A DNA stretch of 64,000 nucleotides. Origin: Dolichospermum sp. DET69. GTDB lineage: Bacteria > Cyanobacteriota > Cyanobacteriia > Cyanobacteriales > Nostocaceae. The translations under genes were made by a program, and so were the position numbers. Positions within the stretch are counted from its first letter, which is position 1. Every line of letters starts with the position of its first letter. Where the stretch lies: NCBI GenBank assembly GCA_017355425.1, contig CP070233.1, positions 474,501 through 538,500 of the forward strand, read 5' to 3'. Below are positions 17,705 to 26,686 of this stretch, one piece after another. Below the pieces are notes generated by a model. That model did no database searches. It saw nothing but the letters and a program-made list of their open reading frames with translations, and had not been told where the DNA came from.

Positions 17705-18118
17705 TTAATCTTTAAACAATATCAGAAATCCCTCTTGTGTAAAATGTTTATCATGGGTTAAAATTTCCATGATGTTGAGATTTTTCATTGTTATCATAGA
17801 AATACAGTCTGTTAAACTATATCCTTTATCAAATCTTTGTTGAAATAACTCTAAACCTGCTAGAAATGATTCATGAGTCTGAGGTATTACTTGAATATTA
17901 TGATCTTGAATAATTTGAACTACTAGCCGAGAAACTGCTACTCTCATTGGTGTGGGAAAGGAAGCAAAAAAATTTATTGTTTCTGTTAAAACTTCCTCTG
18001 TTGTAATAATTTCAATATTTTCAAGATTAACCCTATAGCTTTTTACAGGCTGATACCACGAATCACTTTTATTAATCAACGCTATCCAATAAAACGTATC
18101 TGCAAAAACTCTTTTCAT
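17705..18118 (-). CDS. PIN-domain toxin
   Basis: 137 residues with PIN motifs: VFADTFYWIALINKSD at the start, TTEEVLTETINFFAS (~40), and GYSLTDCISMITMKNL...ILTHDKHF near the end, which supply the acidic residues. This belongs to the PIN toxin group whose antitoxin is a small helical protein rather than a ribbon-helix-helix protein. Its start lies 13 bp downstream of the antitoxin stop, so the two form an operon. Predicted ribonuclease. Confidence 0.87.
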   Translation of the reverse strand: MKRVFADTFYWIALINKSDSWYQPVKSYRVNLENIEIITTEEVLTETINFFASFPTPMRVAVSRLVVQIIQDHNIQVIPQTHESFLAGLELFQQRFDKGYSLTDCISMITMKNLNIMEILTHDKHFTQEGFLILFKD

Positions 18119-18131
18119 TATTTATTGTCTA

Positions 18132-18377
18132 TTATTGTATGGATTTTTGTTGATAAAGATAGTAATCATGTTTTTCTGCTCCATCAGTAGGAAGTGTTTC
18201 TAAGACTTCTTCAGGAATGTCTTTAATAATATCATCAGCTACTTCCCAAATAGGTTTATATTCAGTTGGTTTCGAGTTGGTTTTTTCTTTGATAGCACGA
18301 ACGAAATTAAGTATTTGGGTTAGTTCAATTTCTGGTATTTGCTGTATTTCTTGTATAATTAGTTCTTTGGTTTGCAT
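18132..18377 (-). CDS. Antitoxin of the PIN toxin at 17705-18118
   Basis: 81 residues. The N-terminal helix IQEIQQIPEIELTQILNFV and the C-terminal IPEEVLETLPTDGAEKHDYY tail match the DUF2281-like antitoxin type seen also at 14229-14456. It is the first gene of the two-gene unit. Confidence 0.8.
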   Translation of the reverse strand: MQTKELIIQEIQQIPEIELTQILNFVRAIKEKTNSKPTEYKPIWEVADDIIKDIPEEVLETLPTDGAEKHDYYLYQQKSIQ

Positions 18378-18788
18378 AAGATGATGGTATTTTAAGGGAT
18401 GACTAATATGATTTTAGCAAGAGTTTTGCAAAGAAGTATAAACAAAAGGCCAAGCCAGAAAAAAGAAATCATTGGGGAAGTTGGTTTTTTACCATAATAG
18501 TTTGTTTATGCCTTTTCATCTGTCTGAAGTTTGTTTTTGGCGATTAAATATTTTGAGACTTGACAAGATGTAAAAACTATGTTATGATTACGAGTCTATC
18601 CGCGCATATATAGTATAATTTTGTATTATTAACATCATTAAATATCCCTAATTTCTTTGATCCAATCATGCTGTATCAAAATCAATTATCCTAGAAGTTG
18701 AGGATCTAAATCCTGTTAATCCTTAAATCCTGTAAATCCTGATATGGCTTGCGCCACGCTACGCTATCAGACAAAATATTATTTCATC
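18378..18788. other. Intergenic region with repeats, no gene
   Basis: Holds the right copy of the 20-bp direct repeat (18507-18526), a TCCTGTTAATCC/TCCTGTAAATCC stretch near 18711-18741 that matches the core of the large satellite in reverse, and a copy of the 24-bp dispersed repeat at 18743-18770. No coding sequence could be supported. Confidence 0.6.
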
Positions 18789-18947
18789 ATGTTACAACCA
18801 GGCAAATGTTTAAAACAACGTCCTCATTTTGTTATGGAAGCAGAAATTGGTATTGGAGGTTTTGGTGTTACTTATAAAGCAAAACATCAAGATTTGAATT
18901 TTCCCGTTGTTATTACGTTCTCGCTACAGTTCAGGGTTTACATTTAA
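18789..18947 (+). pseudogene. Ser/Thr protein kinase, N-terminal fragment
   Basis: From ATG 18789 the frame reads MLQPGKCLKQRPHFVMEAEI and GIGGFGVTYKAKHQDLNFPV, the start and glycine-rich ATP loop of a Hanks-type kinase. It then runs into unrelated sequence and stops. The invariant lysine (expected after VV) and the whole catalytic lobe are missing. Just after, another frame (to 18987) reads VLATVQGLHLTCDFIVYSA before a stop, which looks like the tail of a different gene. The likely cause is a deletion joining two genes. Confidence 0.75.
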
Positions 18948-18991
18948 CTTGTGATTTTATTGTTTACTCTGCTGCTTTGTATAGTTGATAT

Positions 18992-19582
18992 TTATTCAGA
19001 TTTAAAATCAATTTTGTCATAAATATCTACCAGAGAAATTTGACAAGGAACAGAAGTTAAATTTAAAGTATCATTAATATCTTCATATTCTAAAAACGTC
19101 CATTTTTTATTATCAGTTTTCACGTATTGTTCAACGTGAATTGTATATTGATCAATTAAAATATATTCTTGAAAATTGCCAATAGTCCGATAAGCTGCAA
19201 ATTTTTCATCTCTATCATAACCTTTAGTAGATTTTGATAAGACTTCAGCTATCATCACAGGGTTAGTGATAGTGTCATTTCTTCCTTCTTCAAATATTAG
19301 AGGAGTTTGGACAACCATGACATCAGGATAAGTATGAATCCGTCGTTTAGGAATCCAAAGCCGTTGGTCTGTATAATAGACTTCGTAAGGCTGACGCTTG
19401 AGGGCAAAATGTATGGCAACATATAAATTACCAGCTATTTTATTATGACTTGGTGTTCCGCCTGTCATGGGTATAATTAGACCATCAATATATTCGTGAC
19501 GTAGTTCTGAATTTACCTCAAATTCCAGGTATTCTTCAGGTGAATAGTAGCGTGTTTCTTGTGCAAGAGTCATGATATTCAT
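18992..19582 (-). CDS. Uma2 family (DUF820) nuclease-like protein
   Basis: 196 residues. The PD-(D/E)XK-type core is visible: HEYIDGLIIPMTGGTPSHN, YPDVMVVQTP (Asp), NPVMIAEVLSKSTKGYDR (Glu and Lys), and FAAYRTIGNFQEYILID. Uma2 proteins are very common in cyanobacteria in many copies. They are nuclease-fold proteins with no confirmed cellular role. Starts at ATG 19582; another ATG four codons in (MTLAQETR) is more like the family start. Confidence 0.92.
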   Translation of the reverse strand: MNIMTLAQETRYYSPEEYLEFEVNSELRHEYIDGLIIPMTGGTPSHNKIAGNLYVAIHFALKRQPYEVYYTDQRLWIPKRRIHTYPDVMVVQTPLIFEEGRNDTITNPVMIAEVLSKSTKGYDRDEKFAAYRTIGNFQEYILIDQYTIHVEQYVKTDNKKWTFLEYEDINDTLNLTSVPCQISLVDIYDKIDFKSE

Positions 19583-19631
19583 ATCCTCAAAATACTTTTT
19601 GCATTTCCTTTGATTAGTTCTTGTTTTGCTG

Positions 19632-20243
19632 TCATGACTTTACATCGTTTATTTCGTGATTTATATCATTTTTATTTGAGTGTTTTTTTGTAAGTTGTTT
19701 TAGCTGTTTAAGTACCCGATAACGGTTACGTCCTGATATTACATCATCGGTTGGTTGATTTTCATAATCAGTTGGTTGATTCTCGTACCATTGATTCACC
19801 ACAGAAACAATATCATTTATTGCCTCGTTGGTTAATTTTCTAAATTCTGGATTTGGATTTAACTTCAGTTTGTTACTTTTTTCTTGATCAAGAATTGGTT
19901 CGAGAATCCATTTGTAATATCCATTATCATTATCCAGAGTAAAGAAAAATAGACATATTGGAAAATTACACTTTGTAAATCGTGATTGCAGAACATTTAT
20001 ATCTGCTCCTTCTATATTGAAAATATCATCATTTTGAATTATTTTAGGTGTGGATTTTACAGCTTTTATTTCCACACCAAAAAGCCTATTAATATCCTCA
20101 CCTTTTTTGCTAATGGAAACTAGAACATCTAAATCATAATCTTTTGTATCTCTATAAACAATCAAATCATCACGTTCAGTTAAAGATACTATTGCTAAAG
20201 CTTTTGAACGTAAACCAATATACCAAGGTTGTTCTGTTTGCAT
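19632..20243 (-). CDS. Putative PD-(D/E)XK-fold protein, 203 aa
   Basis: No family recognised with certainty. Residues ~36-65 give DYDLDVLVSI...RLFGVEIKAVKS, the Asp...Glu-x-Lys pattern of PD-(D/E)XK nucleases. The C-terminal third is Asn/Lys-rich with a duplicated QPTDYENQPTD segment. It lies 4 bp after the frameshifted nuclease-like gene at 20248-20726, on the same strand. The pair looks like one operon. A DUF4365-like assignment is possible. Confidence 0.6.
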   Translation of the reverse strand: MQTEQPWYIGLRSKALAIVSLTERDDLIVYRDTKDYDLDVLVSISKKGEDINRLFGVEIKAVKSTPKIIQNDDIFNIEGADINVLQSRFTKCNFPICLFFFTLDNDNGYYKWILEPILDQEKSNKLKLNPNPEFRKLTNEAINDIVSVVNQWYENQPTDYENQPTDDVISGRNRYRVLKQLKQLTKKHSNKNDINHEINDVKS

Positions 20244-20247
20244 TGCT

Positions 20248-20726
20248 TCATCTCCATTTAAACTGGGAACTTAAATTGTTTTGTTTATTCTGTGTATAAG
20301 GTTTCCAGAAATCATTGACTTCATTCCAAAGGATTTCTCTATTTTGTTTATCAATAGGAAATTCAGTAGATAGGCTTGAGAGAGATTTTAAATTTTCTCC
20401 ATTAGCAGAAACTATATAACCTGTTCTTTGAATTTCATCAATTCCAACTATATAAGTTGGTGCTGGATAAGATGCTATACCAATTACAGATTTTTTTTCT
20501 ACTTTCACATTGAGGCGGTTATTTTTAGTACAACCTTGTCTGGTAGTTTTGACTTGTACAAAGAAATAGGGAACACAAGAAACAGCACCTACTCAACAAT
20601 AAAATCAACATACTGCCATTTATCTCCTAAAAACTGTGGCTTAAAAATTGGACCATCATCAGAGTGAAATTCTGTGATTAAAAGGTTAAATAACCATTCA
20701 CCTCTTTGTCCTAGTGCATCCCTCAT
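20248..20726 (-). pseudogene. Nuclease-fold (DUF4365-like) protein, frameshifted
   Basis: From ATG 20726 the frame reads MRDALGQRGEWLFNLLITEF ... GDKWQYVDFIVE and then stops near 20590. Adding one base restores VPYFFVQVKTTRQGC and the rest to 20248, ending SSQFKWR. The joined protein of ~159 residues has D-x(n)-QVK, the core of a PD-(D/E)XK fold. The break lies between the catalytic Asp and the Gln-x-Lys, so the gene is inactive as read. The 86-residue distal ORF starting at 20508 is only its C-terminal part. Confidence 0.75.
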
Positions 20727-20842
20727 TTTCTTATATATATCCCTATTTTAATTGAAGTTATAATTTTATTCATATAATAACAGGGTAGGCAATTTTGCCC
20801 ACCCCATACAGATTTTACACAGTTATACGAAACTAACCTAAA

Positions 20843-22813
20843 TTAATTCCCTTCCCGCAACTTATCCAAAACACCACGATCTTCAAGAGTCGAAGTATCC
20901 CCGGATATTTCCTGACCTGCTGCCAGATTCCGCAATAAACGCCGCATAATCTTACCAGAACGGGTTTTCGGTAACGCATCAGTAAACCTGATTTCACCAG
21001 GTCGAGCGATCGCCCCTATTTCATTAACAACGTGCTTCTTGAGTTCCTTACTCAACTCCTCACTGGCTTGATAAGTCCCCTGCAAAGTCACAAAAGCCAC
21101 AACTTCCTCACCCTTTAACTCATCCGGTTTACCGACAACAGCAGCCTCAGCTACCGCCGGATGAGACACCAAAGCAGATTCTACTTCCATCGTTCCTAGG
21201 CGGTGTCCAGACACATTCAGGACATCATCGACGCGCCCCATGACCCAGAAATAGCCATCTTCATCCTTTCTTGCACCATCGCCAGCAAAGTACGTATAAT
21301 TACCATCTTGGGGTGGAATATGTTCCCAGTAGGTGCGACGGAAACGATCTGGATCACCATACACATTCCGCATCATCCCTGGCCAAGGATGACGAATCGC
21401 TAAATAACCGCCTTCATTTTCTGGAACAGAATTACCTGACAAATCCACAACATCCGCGATAATACCAGGGAAAGGCAGGGTAGCTGAACCTGGTTTAGTG
21501 GCAATTGCCCCAGGTAGAGGTGTAATCATTATTCCACCTGTTTCCGTTTGCCACCAAGTATCCACAATCGGACAGCGTTCACCACCGATGATTTTGTGAT
21601 ACCACATCCAAGCTTCAGGGTTGATAGGTTCACCCACACTTCCCAATAAACGCAGAGAAGAAAGATTCCGGGCTTTGGGTAAATGTTCACCCATTTTGAT
21701 AAAGGCGCGAATTGCCGTTGGTGCAGTATAAAAAGTTGTTACACCATATTTTTCAATCACATCCCAGAAACAACCAGGATTAGAGGCACGGGGCGCACCT
21801 TCATACATGAGAGTGGTTGCACCGTTGGAAAGGGGACCATAAACTATATAGCTGTGTCCAGTAATCCAACCTACATCAGCAGTACACCAATATACATCTG
21901 TGTCTTGGAGATCAAAAATCCATTTGCTGGTGATATGACTATATAAGTTATAACCGCCTGTGGTATGAACTATCCCCTTCGGTTTGCCCGTACTACCGGA
22001 AGTGTAGAGAACAAACAGCATATCCTCGCTGTCCATTGGTTCTGCGGGACAATCAGCAGAAACGCCTTTTTGTAAATCGTGCCACCAATGGTCCCGTCCC
22101 GCTGCCATCGGTGTCGTTTGATTTGTACGTTTCACCACTAGCACATCTGTAACGCTGGGGACTGCGTTATTGTCTAAAGCTTTATCTACCTGCTCTTTGA
22201 GAGGGACAATTGCATCTTTGCGCCAACCACCATCGGCTGTGATTACTAATTTAGCTTCTGTATCGTTCAAGCGATCGCGCAAAGCTTCAGCACTAAAACC
22301 ACCAAACACAACGCTATGGGGTGCGCCAATTCTCGCACAGGCTAACATAGCAATAGCTGCTTCGGGAATCATTGGCATATAGATACCAATGCGATCGCCT
22401 TTTTTTGCTCCCAACTGCTTCAATACATTAGCAAATTGACAAACTTCTCGATGTAATTGGGCATAAGTCAGAGTCCGTGAATCTCCCGGTTCACCTTCCC
22501 AAATCAAAGCCGCCTTATTTTTCCGCCAAGTGGTAAGGTGTCTGTCAAGACAGTTGTAAGAAATATTAATCTTACCGTTGACAAACCACTTAGCAAAAGG
22601 TGGTTGCCAATCTAGCACAGTGTCCCATTTTTGAAACCAATCTAACTCAGATTCTGCTAATTCTGCCCAAAATTGCTGAGGATCAGCTTTTGCTTTGTCG
22701 TAAAGACGCTGATAGTCTGCTAAACTTTTGATCTGGGCTTTTTCCGAAAAATCACTAGCAGGCTGAAATAGCCGCTTTTCCTGTAAAATGGATTCTATAG
22801 TTGGTTGAGACAT
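20843..22813 (-). CDS. acs: Acetyl-CoA synthetase (AMP-forming)
   Basis: 656 residues, full length. It converts acetate, ATP and CoA to acetyl-CoA. [19 protein letters not shown] is the ATP-binding motif, WWQTETGG the substrate region, and [12 protein letters not shown] carries the conserved lysine that is acetylated in bacterial Acs. The TVDHHLTTW-like segment (here CLDRHLTTW) is typical of Acs. Monocistronic; 274 bp of AT-rich DNA separate its start from the next gene, which diverges. Confidence 0.98.
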   Translation of the reverse strand: MSQPTIESILQEKRLFQPASDFSEKAQIKSLADYQRLYDKAKADPQQFWAELAESELDWFQKWDTVLDWQPPFAKWFVNGKINISYNCLDRHLTTWRKNKAALIWEGEPGDSRTLTYAQLHREVCQFANVLKQLGAKKGDRIGIYMPMIPEAAIAMLACARIGAPHSVVFGGFSAEALRDRLNDTEAKLVITADGGWRKDAIVPLKEQVDKALDNNAVPSVTDVLVVKRTNQTTPMAAGRDHWWHDLQKGVSADCPAEPMDSEDMLFVLYTSGSTGKPKGIVHTTGGYNLYSHITSKWIFDLQDTDVYWCTADVGWITGHSYIVYGPLSNGATTLMYEGAPRASNPGCFWDVIEKYGVTTFYTAPTAIRAFIKMGEHLPKARNLSSLRLLGSVGEPINPEAWMWYHKIIGGERCPIVDTWWQTETGGIMITPLPGAIATKPGSATLPFPGIIADVVDLSGNSVPENEGGYLAIRHPWPGMMRNVYGDPDRFRRTYWEHIPPQDGNYTYFAGDGARKDEDGYFWVMGRVDDVLNVSGHRLGTMEVESALVSHPAVAEAAVVGKPDELKGEEVVAFVTLQGTYQASEELSKELKKHVVNEIGAIARPGEIRFTDALPKTRSGKIMRRLLRNLAAGQEISGDTSTLEDRGVLDKLREGN

Positions 22814-23087
22814 AATGATGGATGCAAATGATATTGTGACTGAAAACTATTTTTAACGAAGTTGGGCAAAAAAACTGGAAAGTTTCATGAAATCGCGCTC
22901 AGTGTAAAGATTATTTACGGATATGTTAATCTAGTCTTACTTTAGTTTGACAATTAACTAATGCTGAATTGTTCAGTACCGCCGGAAGATACCATAATAA
23001 TAATAATGTTTTTAACAACTTTATTTACCGATTTAGTAGGATATAACTCTTTAGATACTGTGTTAGTGTTTTACAATAGGGTATAGT

Positions 23088-23780
23088 TTGCAAGCAAGAG
23101 AAATTAAGGATAAACTAAATTTACTGATCGAGCGAGCTTCTGGGATAGATCCAAATCTCACCACAAAACTAAGAGAGATAGACCGTTGGATTAAACATAT
23201 CAAGCTTGGTTCTCTGATATCCAAACCCATCGTTGTCGCTTTTTTATTAGAAGTGATTACGGACTCTAAGGTTTGGTTAGCAATTAAATCTTTACCTTCA
23301 GAGGAAGACCAAAGACTACAGTTTGAGCAAATGACCGCCAATGAGAGGTATTGGTACGGTTATCTATTTCCTAAATGGATAAATGCCACAGACACCAAAT
23401 TTTATATTTGGAAGAAAAAAATGATGGCGGGGGAGTTTAATCAGGCTGATAGTGATATTATTAAATATATAGCTCAGGATGTTGTTCACCGGGAAGGGGA
23501 TTTTTGGCGGCGTTATATAGCTGACCTTTCTATGGCAACAGACCTAATTGTTAGCAATCAACAAAATAAACCACTCTGTATTCAAGTTACCAGTGTAAGT
23601 GAAGAATTCCATAACACAAAATATCAAAAGTGGCAAAATTCACTGCAATTGTGGGAAATAGGACGAGGATTGTTTCTCAGTTACAATCCCCAAGAAAATG
23701 ATTTTATCCATCAGTTAGTCAATGTGGCACTGTATAACAGTGATCATCTTGACGAAGGAAAGTATGTGAATTTTTCCTGA
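23088..23780 (+). CDS. Unknown protein, 230 aa, possible degenerate nuclease fold
   Basis: Starts with TTG at 23088. Not recognised. The N-terminal ~110 residues are mainly helical. Residues ~145-200 read ATDLIVSNQQNKPLCIQVTS followed by a helix (KYQKWQNSLQLWEIGRGLF), which resembles the Asp...(E/Q)-x-(K/T) arrangement of PD-(D/E)XK-like folds, though the Lys is replaced. It is followed after 66 bp by a second unknown acidic protein on the same strand, so the two may work together. No membrane segment is present. Confidence 0.65.
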   Translation: MQAREIKDKLNLLIERASGIDPNLTTKLREIDRWIKHIKLGSLISKPIVVAFLLEVITDSKVWLAIKSLPSEEDQRLQFEQMTANERYWYGYLFPKWINATDTKFYIWKKKMMAGEFNQADSDIIKYIAQDVVHREGDFWRRYIADLSMATDLIVSNQQNKPLCIQVTSVSEEFHNTKYQKWQNSLQLWEIGRGLFLSYNPQENDFIHQLVNVALYNSDHLDEGKYVNFS

Positions 23781-23846
23781 TTCCCAAATATTGAAATCGA
23801 AATCTGTGTCCTAGCCAACATCATTAATCCGCTGAAAATACCATTT

Positions 23847-24305
23847 ATGGTTAACCAACAACAGACTAATAATAGCGCTCAACTCGAAGACTTGACTGAA
23901 GCGTTAGCAGCAGCCAGGAATATGCAGCAAGATTGGCTAAATTATGGACTTAATTTTGTCCATATTTATGTAGAAGATGTGGAAAGTGATTGGCTAGAAA
24001 GTTGGGGAGATGATGAAATATCCAATCCTTTATTTGATGCTATTAAAGACTTTTTAGTGAGTGATGATGATGTAGCTATCAAAATTAGAAAGTATATAGG
24101 AGATACATCATTGTTTGATTTAGCAGTAGACTTAGAAGAATGTTTGAGAATATCTAGAGAAAATGATAAAACATCTGCTGTGAAAGAGGTGTTAGCAAAT
24201 GATATTGATTTTGATATTGATGATCTGGAATTATGGAATTTAGCTAATAATTTTGTAGATAGATGTTATCCAAAAAATTTAGAATCTAGAACTATTGAAG
24301 TATAG
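23847..24305 (+). CDS. Unknown acidic protein, 152 aa
   Basis: Very acidic helical protein (Asp/Glu-rich through ~50-130, for example DIDFDIDDLELWNLANNF). Not recognised. It follows the 230-residue unknown protein by 66 bp on the same strand. Its size, acidity and place after a possible nuclease-fold protein would suit an inhibitor or immunity partner, but nothing in the sequence proves this. A MITE lies 9 bp after its stop. Confidence 0.6.
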   Translation: MVNQQQTNNSAQLEDLTEALAAARNMQQDWLNYGLNFVHIYVEDVESDWLESWGDDEISNPLFDAIKDFLVSDDDVAIKIRKYIGDTSLFDLAVDLEECLRISRENDKTSAVKEVLANDIDFDIDDLELWNLANNFVDRCYPKNLESRTIEV

Positions 24306-24313
24306 TTTGAGGT

Positions 24314-24413
24314 TATAGCGGTTCTCGGTCGGATGAAATACAATCGAGGGCGGGGAAACCCTACAGGGTTTGTAATTTAATGACTGTATCTCATCTAAGT
24401 GCATACCGCTATA
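24314..24413. mobile_element. 100-bp MITE-like element (TATAGCGGT ends)
   Basis: Bounded by TATAGCGGT and ACCGCTATA. Its interior has CGAGGGCGGGGAAACC and CATCTAAGTGCATACC. The same element in reverse is found split and amplified at 10491-11163. No coding capacity. A target duplication could not be confirmed. Confidence 0.65.
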
Positions 24414-24723
24414 TTACTTTTCAATTAACCCTGTGGAGACTTTTCATAAAACGTTTCCATATTATTCTATCCATATGTAGATGACATCACTTACCTAAAA
24501 CGGATATGAATCTTAATAATTTATTCTTAACCAAAAGATAATTTATCACTCTTTGTTGCTATAATAACGATCAATGTATCAGTAAATTAAACTAGATACA
24601 ATAAATCATTAGAAACACAAATCTTATTCATAAATCAATATATATACATAATCAGGTTCAAAAATTGTTCCTGAAGTGTTGCTATTGATTCTTAACTTTA
24701 TAACCAATCTGTGAGGAGTCTCT

Positions 24724-26532
24724 ATGAACATAAAAATAGCTAATGCTTGTGGTATAGGCGTGCTGTACCTATTTGCAGGAATATTACCTGCACAAGCGAT
24801 GGATGCGTTTGCTGAAGGTTTTGCTAGTTTAGGTGAAGATACACATAATAGTCAAACTGTCAACTCTTCCAAAATTAGCACAGCAGGATTAAGTGATCAA
24901 AAAGTCGCTTCTTCAGCGACCGACGATAAGACACAGACAGATTCATCAATGGAACAGGTAACATCTGTATCTCAACTTTCCGATGTTCAGCCTAATTCAT
25001 GGGCTTTTGGAGCATTACAGTCTTTAGTTGAGCGATATGGCTGTATTGCAGGATATCCCAACGGGACATTTCGCGGGAATCGGGCTTTAAGTCGCTATGA
25101 ATTTGCGGCTGGTTTAAATGCTTGTTTAGATAGAATTAACGAGTTAATTGCCACTGCAACTGCTGATTTACCATCAAAGCAGGATTTAGAGACATTAAAA
25201 AAACTGCAAGCAGACTTTTCCACCGAAGTAGCCACATTACGGGGAAGAGTAGATGTAGTAGCAGCACGGACAGCAGAGTTAGAAAAAAATCAATTTTCTA
25301 CAACCACTAAATTAAGTGGAGAAGCGATTATTTCTGCTATTGGTGCTACAGGGGGTACTCCTGGTGGAAGTGATCCAAAGATAGTTTTAAACAACCGAGT
25401 TCGTTTAAACCTGCTCACTAGCTTCACAGGTAAAGACTTACTTATCACTGGGTTGCAAGCACATAACTTTTTGGGTGGTGTGGATGGTACTGGTAGCGTC
25501 CAAAACGGTTTGGGATTATCTTCAGGTTTACTCAGTGCTAGTAGCGCTCGCACCAGCTTTGAACCGCAATTTCCCGGAGTTGACCCTAAAAATTTATCGG
25601 CTGTTGGTGCAAACTCAGTTCAGCTTTACAAACTGCTGTATATCTTCCCCGTTGCTAAAAAATTAACCTTATTTGCGGGAACGGGTGCAGAAGTATCTGA
25701 TGCTTTCCCTGCGGTTACACCCTTCTATGGAGAGGGACAGGAATCTATTTCTCGGTTTGCTAACTTAAACCCTGTCGTCAGGGTTTCTGGAGGGACTTCT
25801 GGCTCTGGTTTAGCCTCTGCGGCTGGCTTTATTTACAGTGTATCCCCTCAACTTGATTTGAGAGCTTTATACGGTAGCGTAAATGCAAATCTGCCTCAAA
25901 GTGCGGCTGATATAGCCCCTGGAGTTTCCGGGACACCTTTAGGCTCAGGAGTCTTTAGTGGTAGTAGCGTTATAGCTACACAATTAACTTTTAAACCCTC
26001 CAAATCCATAGATATTGGCTTGAACTATGCGAATAGTTATCACCAAATCAATATTTTAGGTACGGGATTAACTAGTAGTGATATTGGCGCATTAGCAACA
26101 GTTCCTTTGGGAACACCTGTCAAACTCAACTCATTTGGTGGAACTGTTAATTTGCGGTTTTCTCCCAAAATAGCTTTGTCTGGTTATGGTGCAGCTATGT
26201 TTGTGGATGATTCTTCTCCCTCTGTGACTGCTTCCACAACCTTTACTAGTTGGATGGTAGGTTTACACTTTAATGATTTAATCAAACAGGGTAATAATGC
26301 CGGTTTGATTTTTGGACAACCTCTATATCGGACTGATGCTAGTGGAGATGCTAAACTTGCTGACGCTGGGGTAAATAGAGCCGTTCCTTATCATTTAGAA
26401 GGTTACTACCGTTTCCGTGTGAATGATCATGTGAGTATTACTCCAGGTGCGATTGTCCTGTTTAATCCTGAAGGAAACAAAGATAACGAAACCACAACTA
26501 TCGGGGTGCTGCGGACTACCTTTACTTTCTAA
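24724..26532 (+). CDS. SLH-domain iron-uptake porin
   Basis: 602 residues. Signal peptide at 1-25 (ending AQAMDA). An SLH domain at ~80-135 carries LSDVQPNSWAFGALQSLVER and GYPNGTFRGNRALSRYEFAA. A coiled coil (~145-190) and an OprB-type beta barrel follow, ending in the C-terminal Phe (TTFTF) that marks outer-membrane proteins. The SLH domain holds the outer membrane to pyruvylated cell-wall polysaccharide; homologues are linked to inorganic ion and iron uptake. Ribosome binding site GTGAGGAG. A second copy lies at 43113-44918. Confidence 0.93.
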   Translation: MNIKIANACGIGVLYLFAGILPAQAMDAFAEGFASLGEDTHNSQTVNSSKISTAGLSDQKVASSATDDKTQTDSSMEQVTSVSQLSDVQPNSWAFGALQSLVERYGCIAGYPNGTFRGNRALSRYEFAAGLNACLDRINELIATATADLPSKQDLETLKKLQADFSTEVATLRGRVDVVAARTAELEKNQFSTTTKLSGEAIISAIGATGGTPGGSDPKIVLNNRVRLNLLTSFTGKDLLITGLQAHNFLGGVDGTGSVQNGLGLSSGLLSASSARTSFEPQFPGVDPKNLSAVGANSVQLYKLLYIFPVAKKLTLFAGTGAEVSDAFPAVTPFYGEGQESISRFANLNPVVRVSGGTSGSGLASAAGFIYSVSPQLDLRALYGSVNANLPQSAADIAPGVSGTPLGSGVFSGSSVIATQLTFKPSKSIDIGLNYANSYHQINILGTGLTSSDIGALATVPLGTPVKLNSFGGTVNLRFSPKIALSGYGAAMFVDDSSPSVTASTTFTSWMVGLHFNDLIKQGNNAGLIFGQPLYRTDASGDAKLADAGVNRAVPYHLEGYYRFRVNDHVSITPGAIVLFNPEGNKDNETTTIGVLRTTFTF

Positions 26533-26585
26533 GCAAAAATCAGTTTAAATTTTTCATTAGAAATTGAAAATCAAAAGATAGTTGT

Positions 26586-26610
26586 AGGGGTTTAGCAGTG
26601 CTAAATCCCT
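26586..26610 (+). terminator. Terminator hairpin after the first porin
   Basis: AGGGGTTTAGCAGTGCTAAATCCCT forms a long stem and is followed by ATTTTTAC. It lies 54 bp after the porin stop. Nearly the same hairpin follows the second porin at 44946-44970. Confidence 0.75.
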
Positions 26611-26686
26611 ATTTTTACGCTAAATCATTTATTTTTTAAGGTGCGTCAGACTCGATAATTTAGTAACAATCAAGAGGCAGTTGATA

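Noticed and set aside
20428-20667. 79-residue plus-strand ORF
   Set aside because: It is antisense to the frameshifted nuclease-fold gene, which explains the region better.
24420-24723. Fur box upstream of the first porin
   Set aside because: No stretch matches GATAATGATAATCATTATC well enough in this AT-rich DNA.
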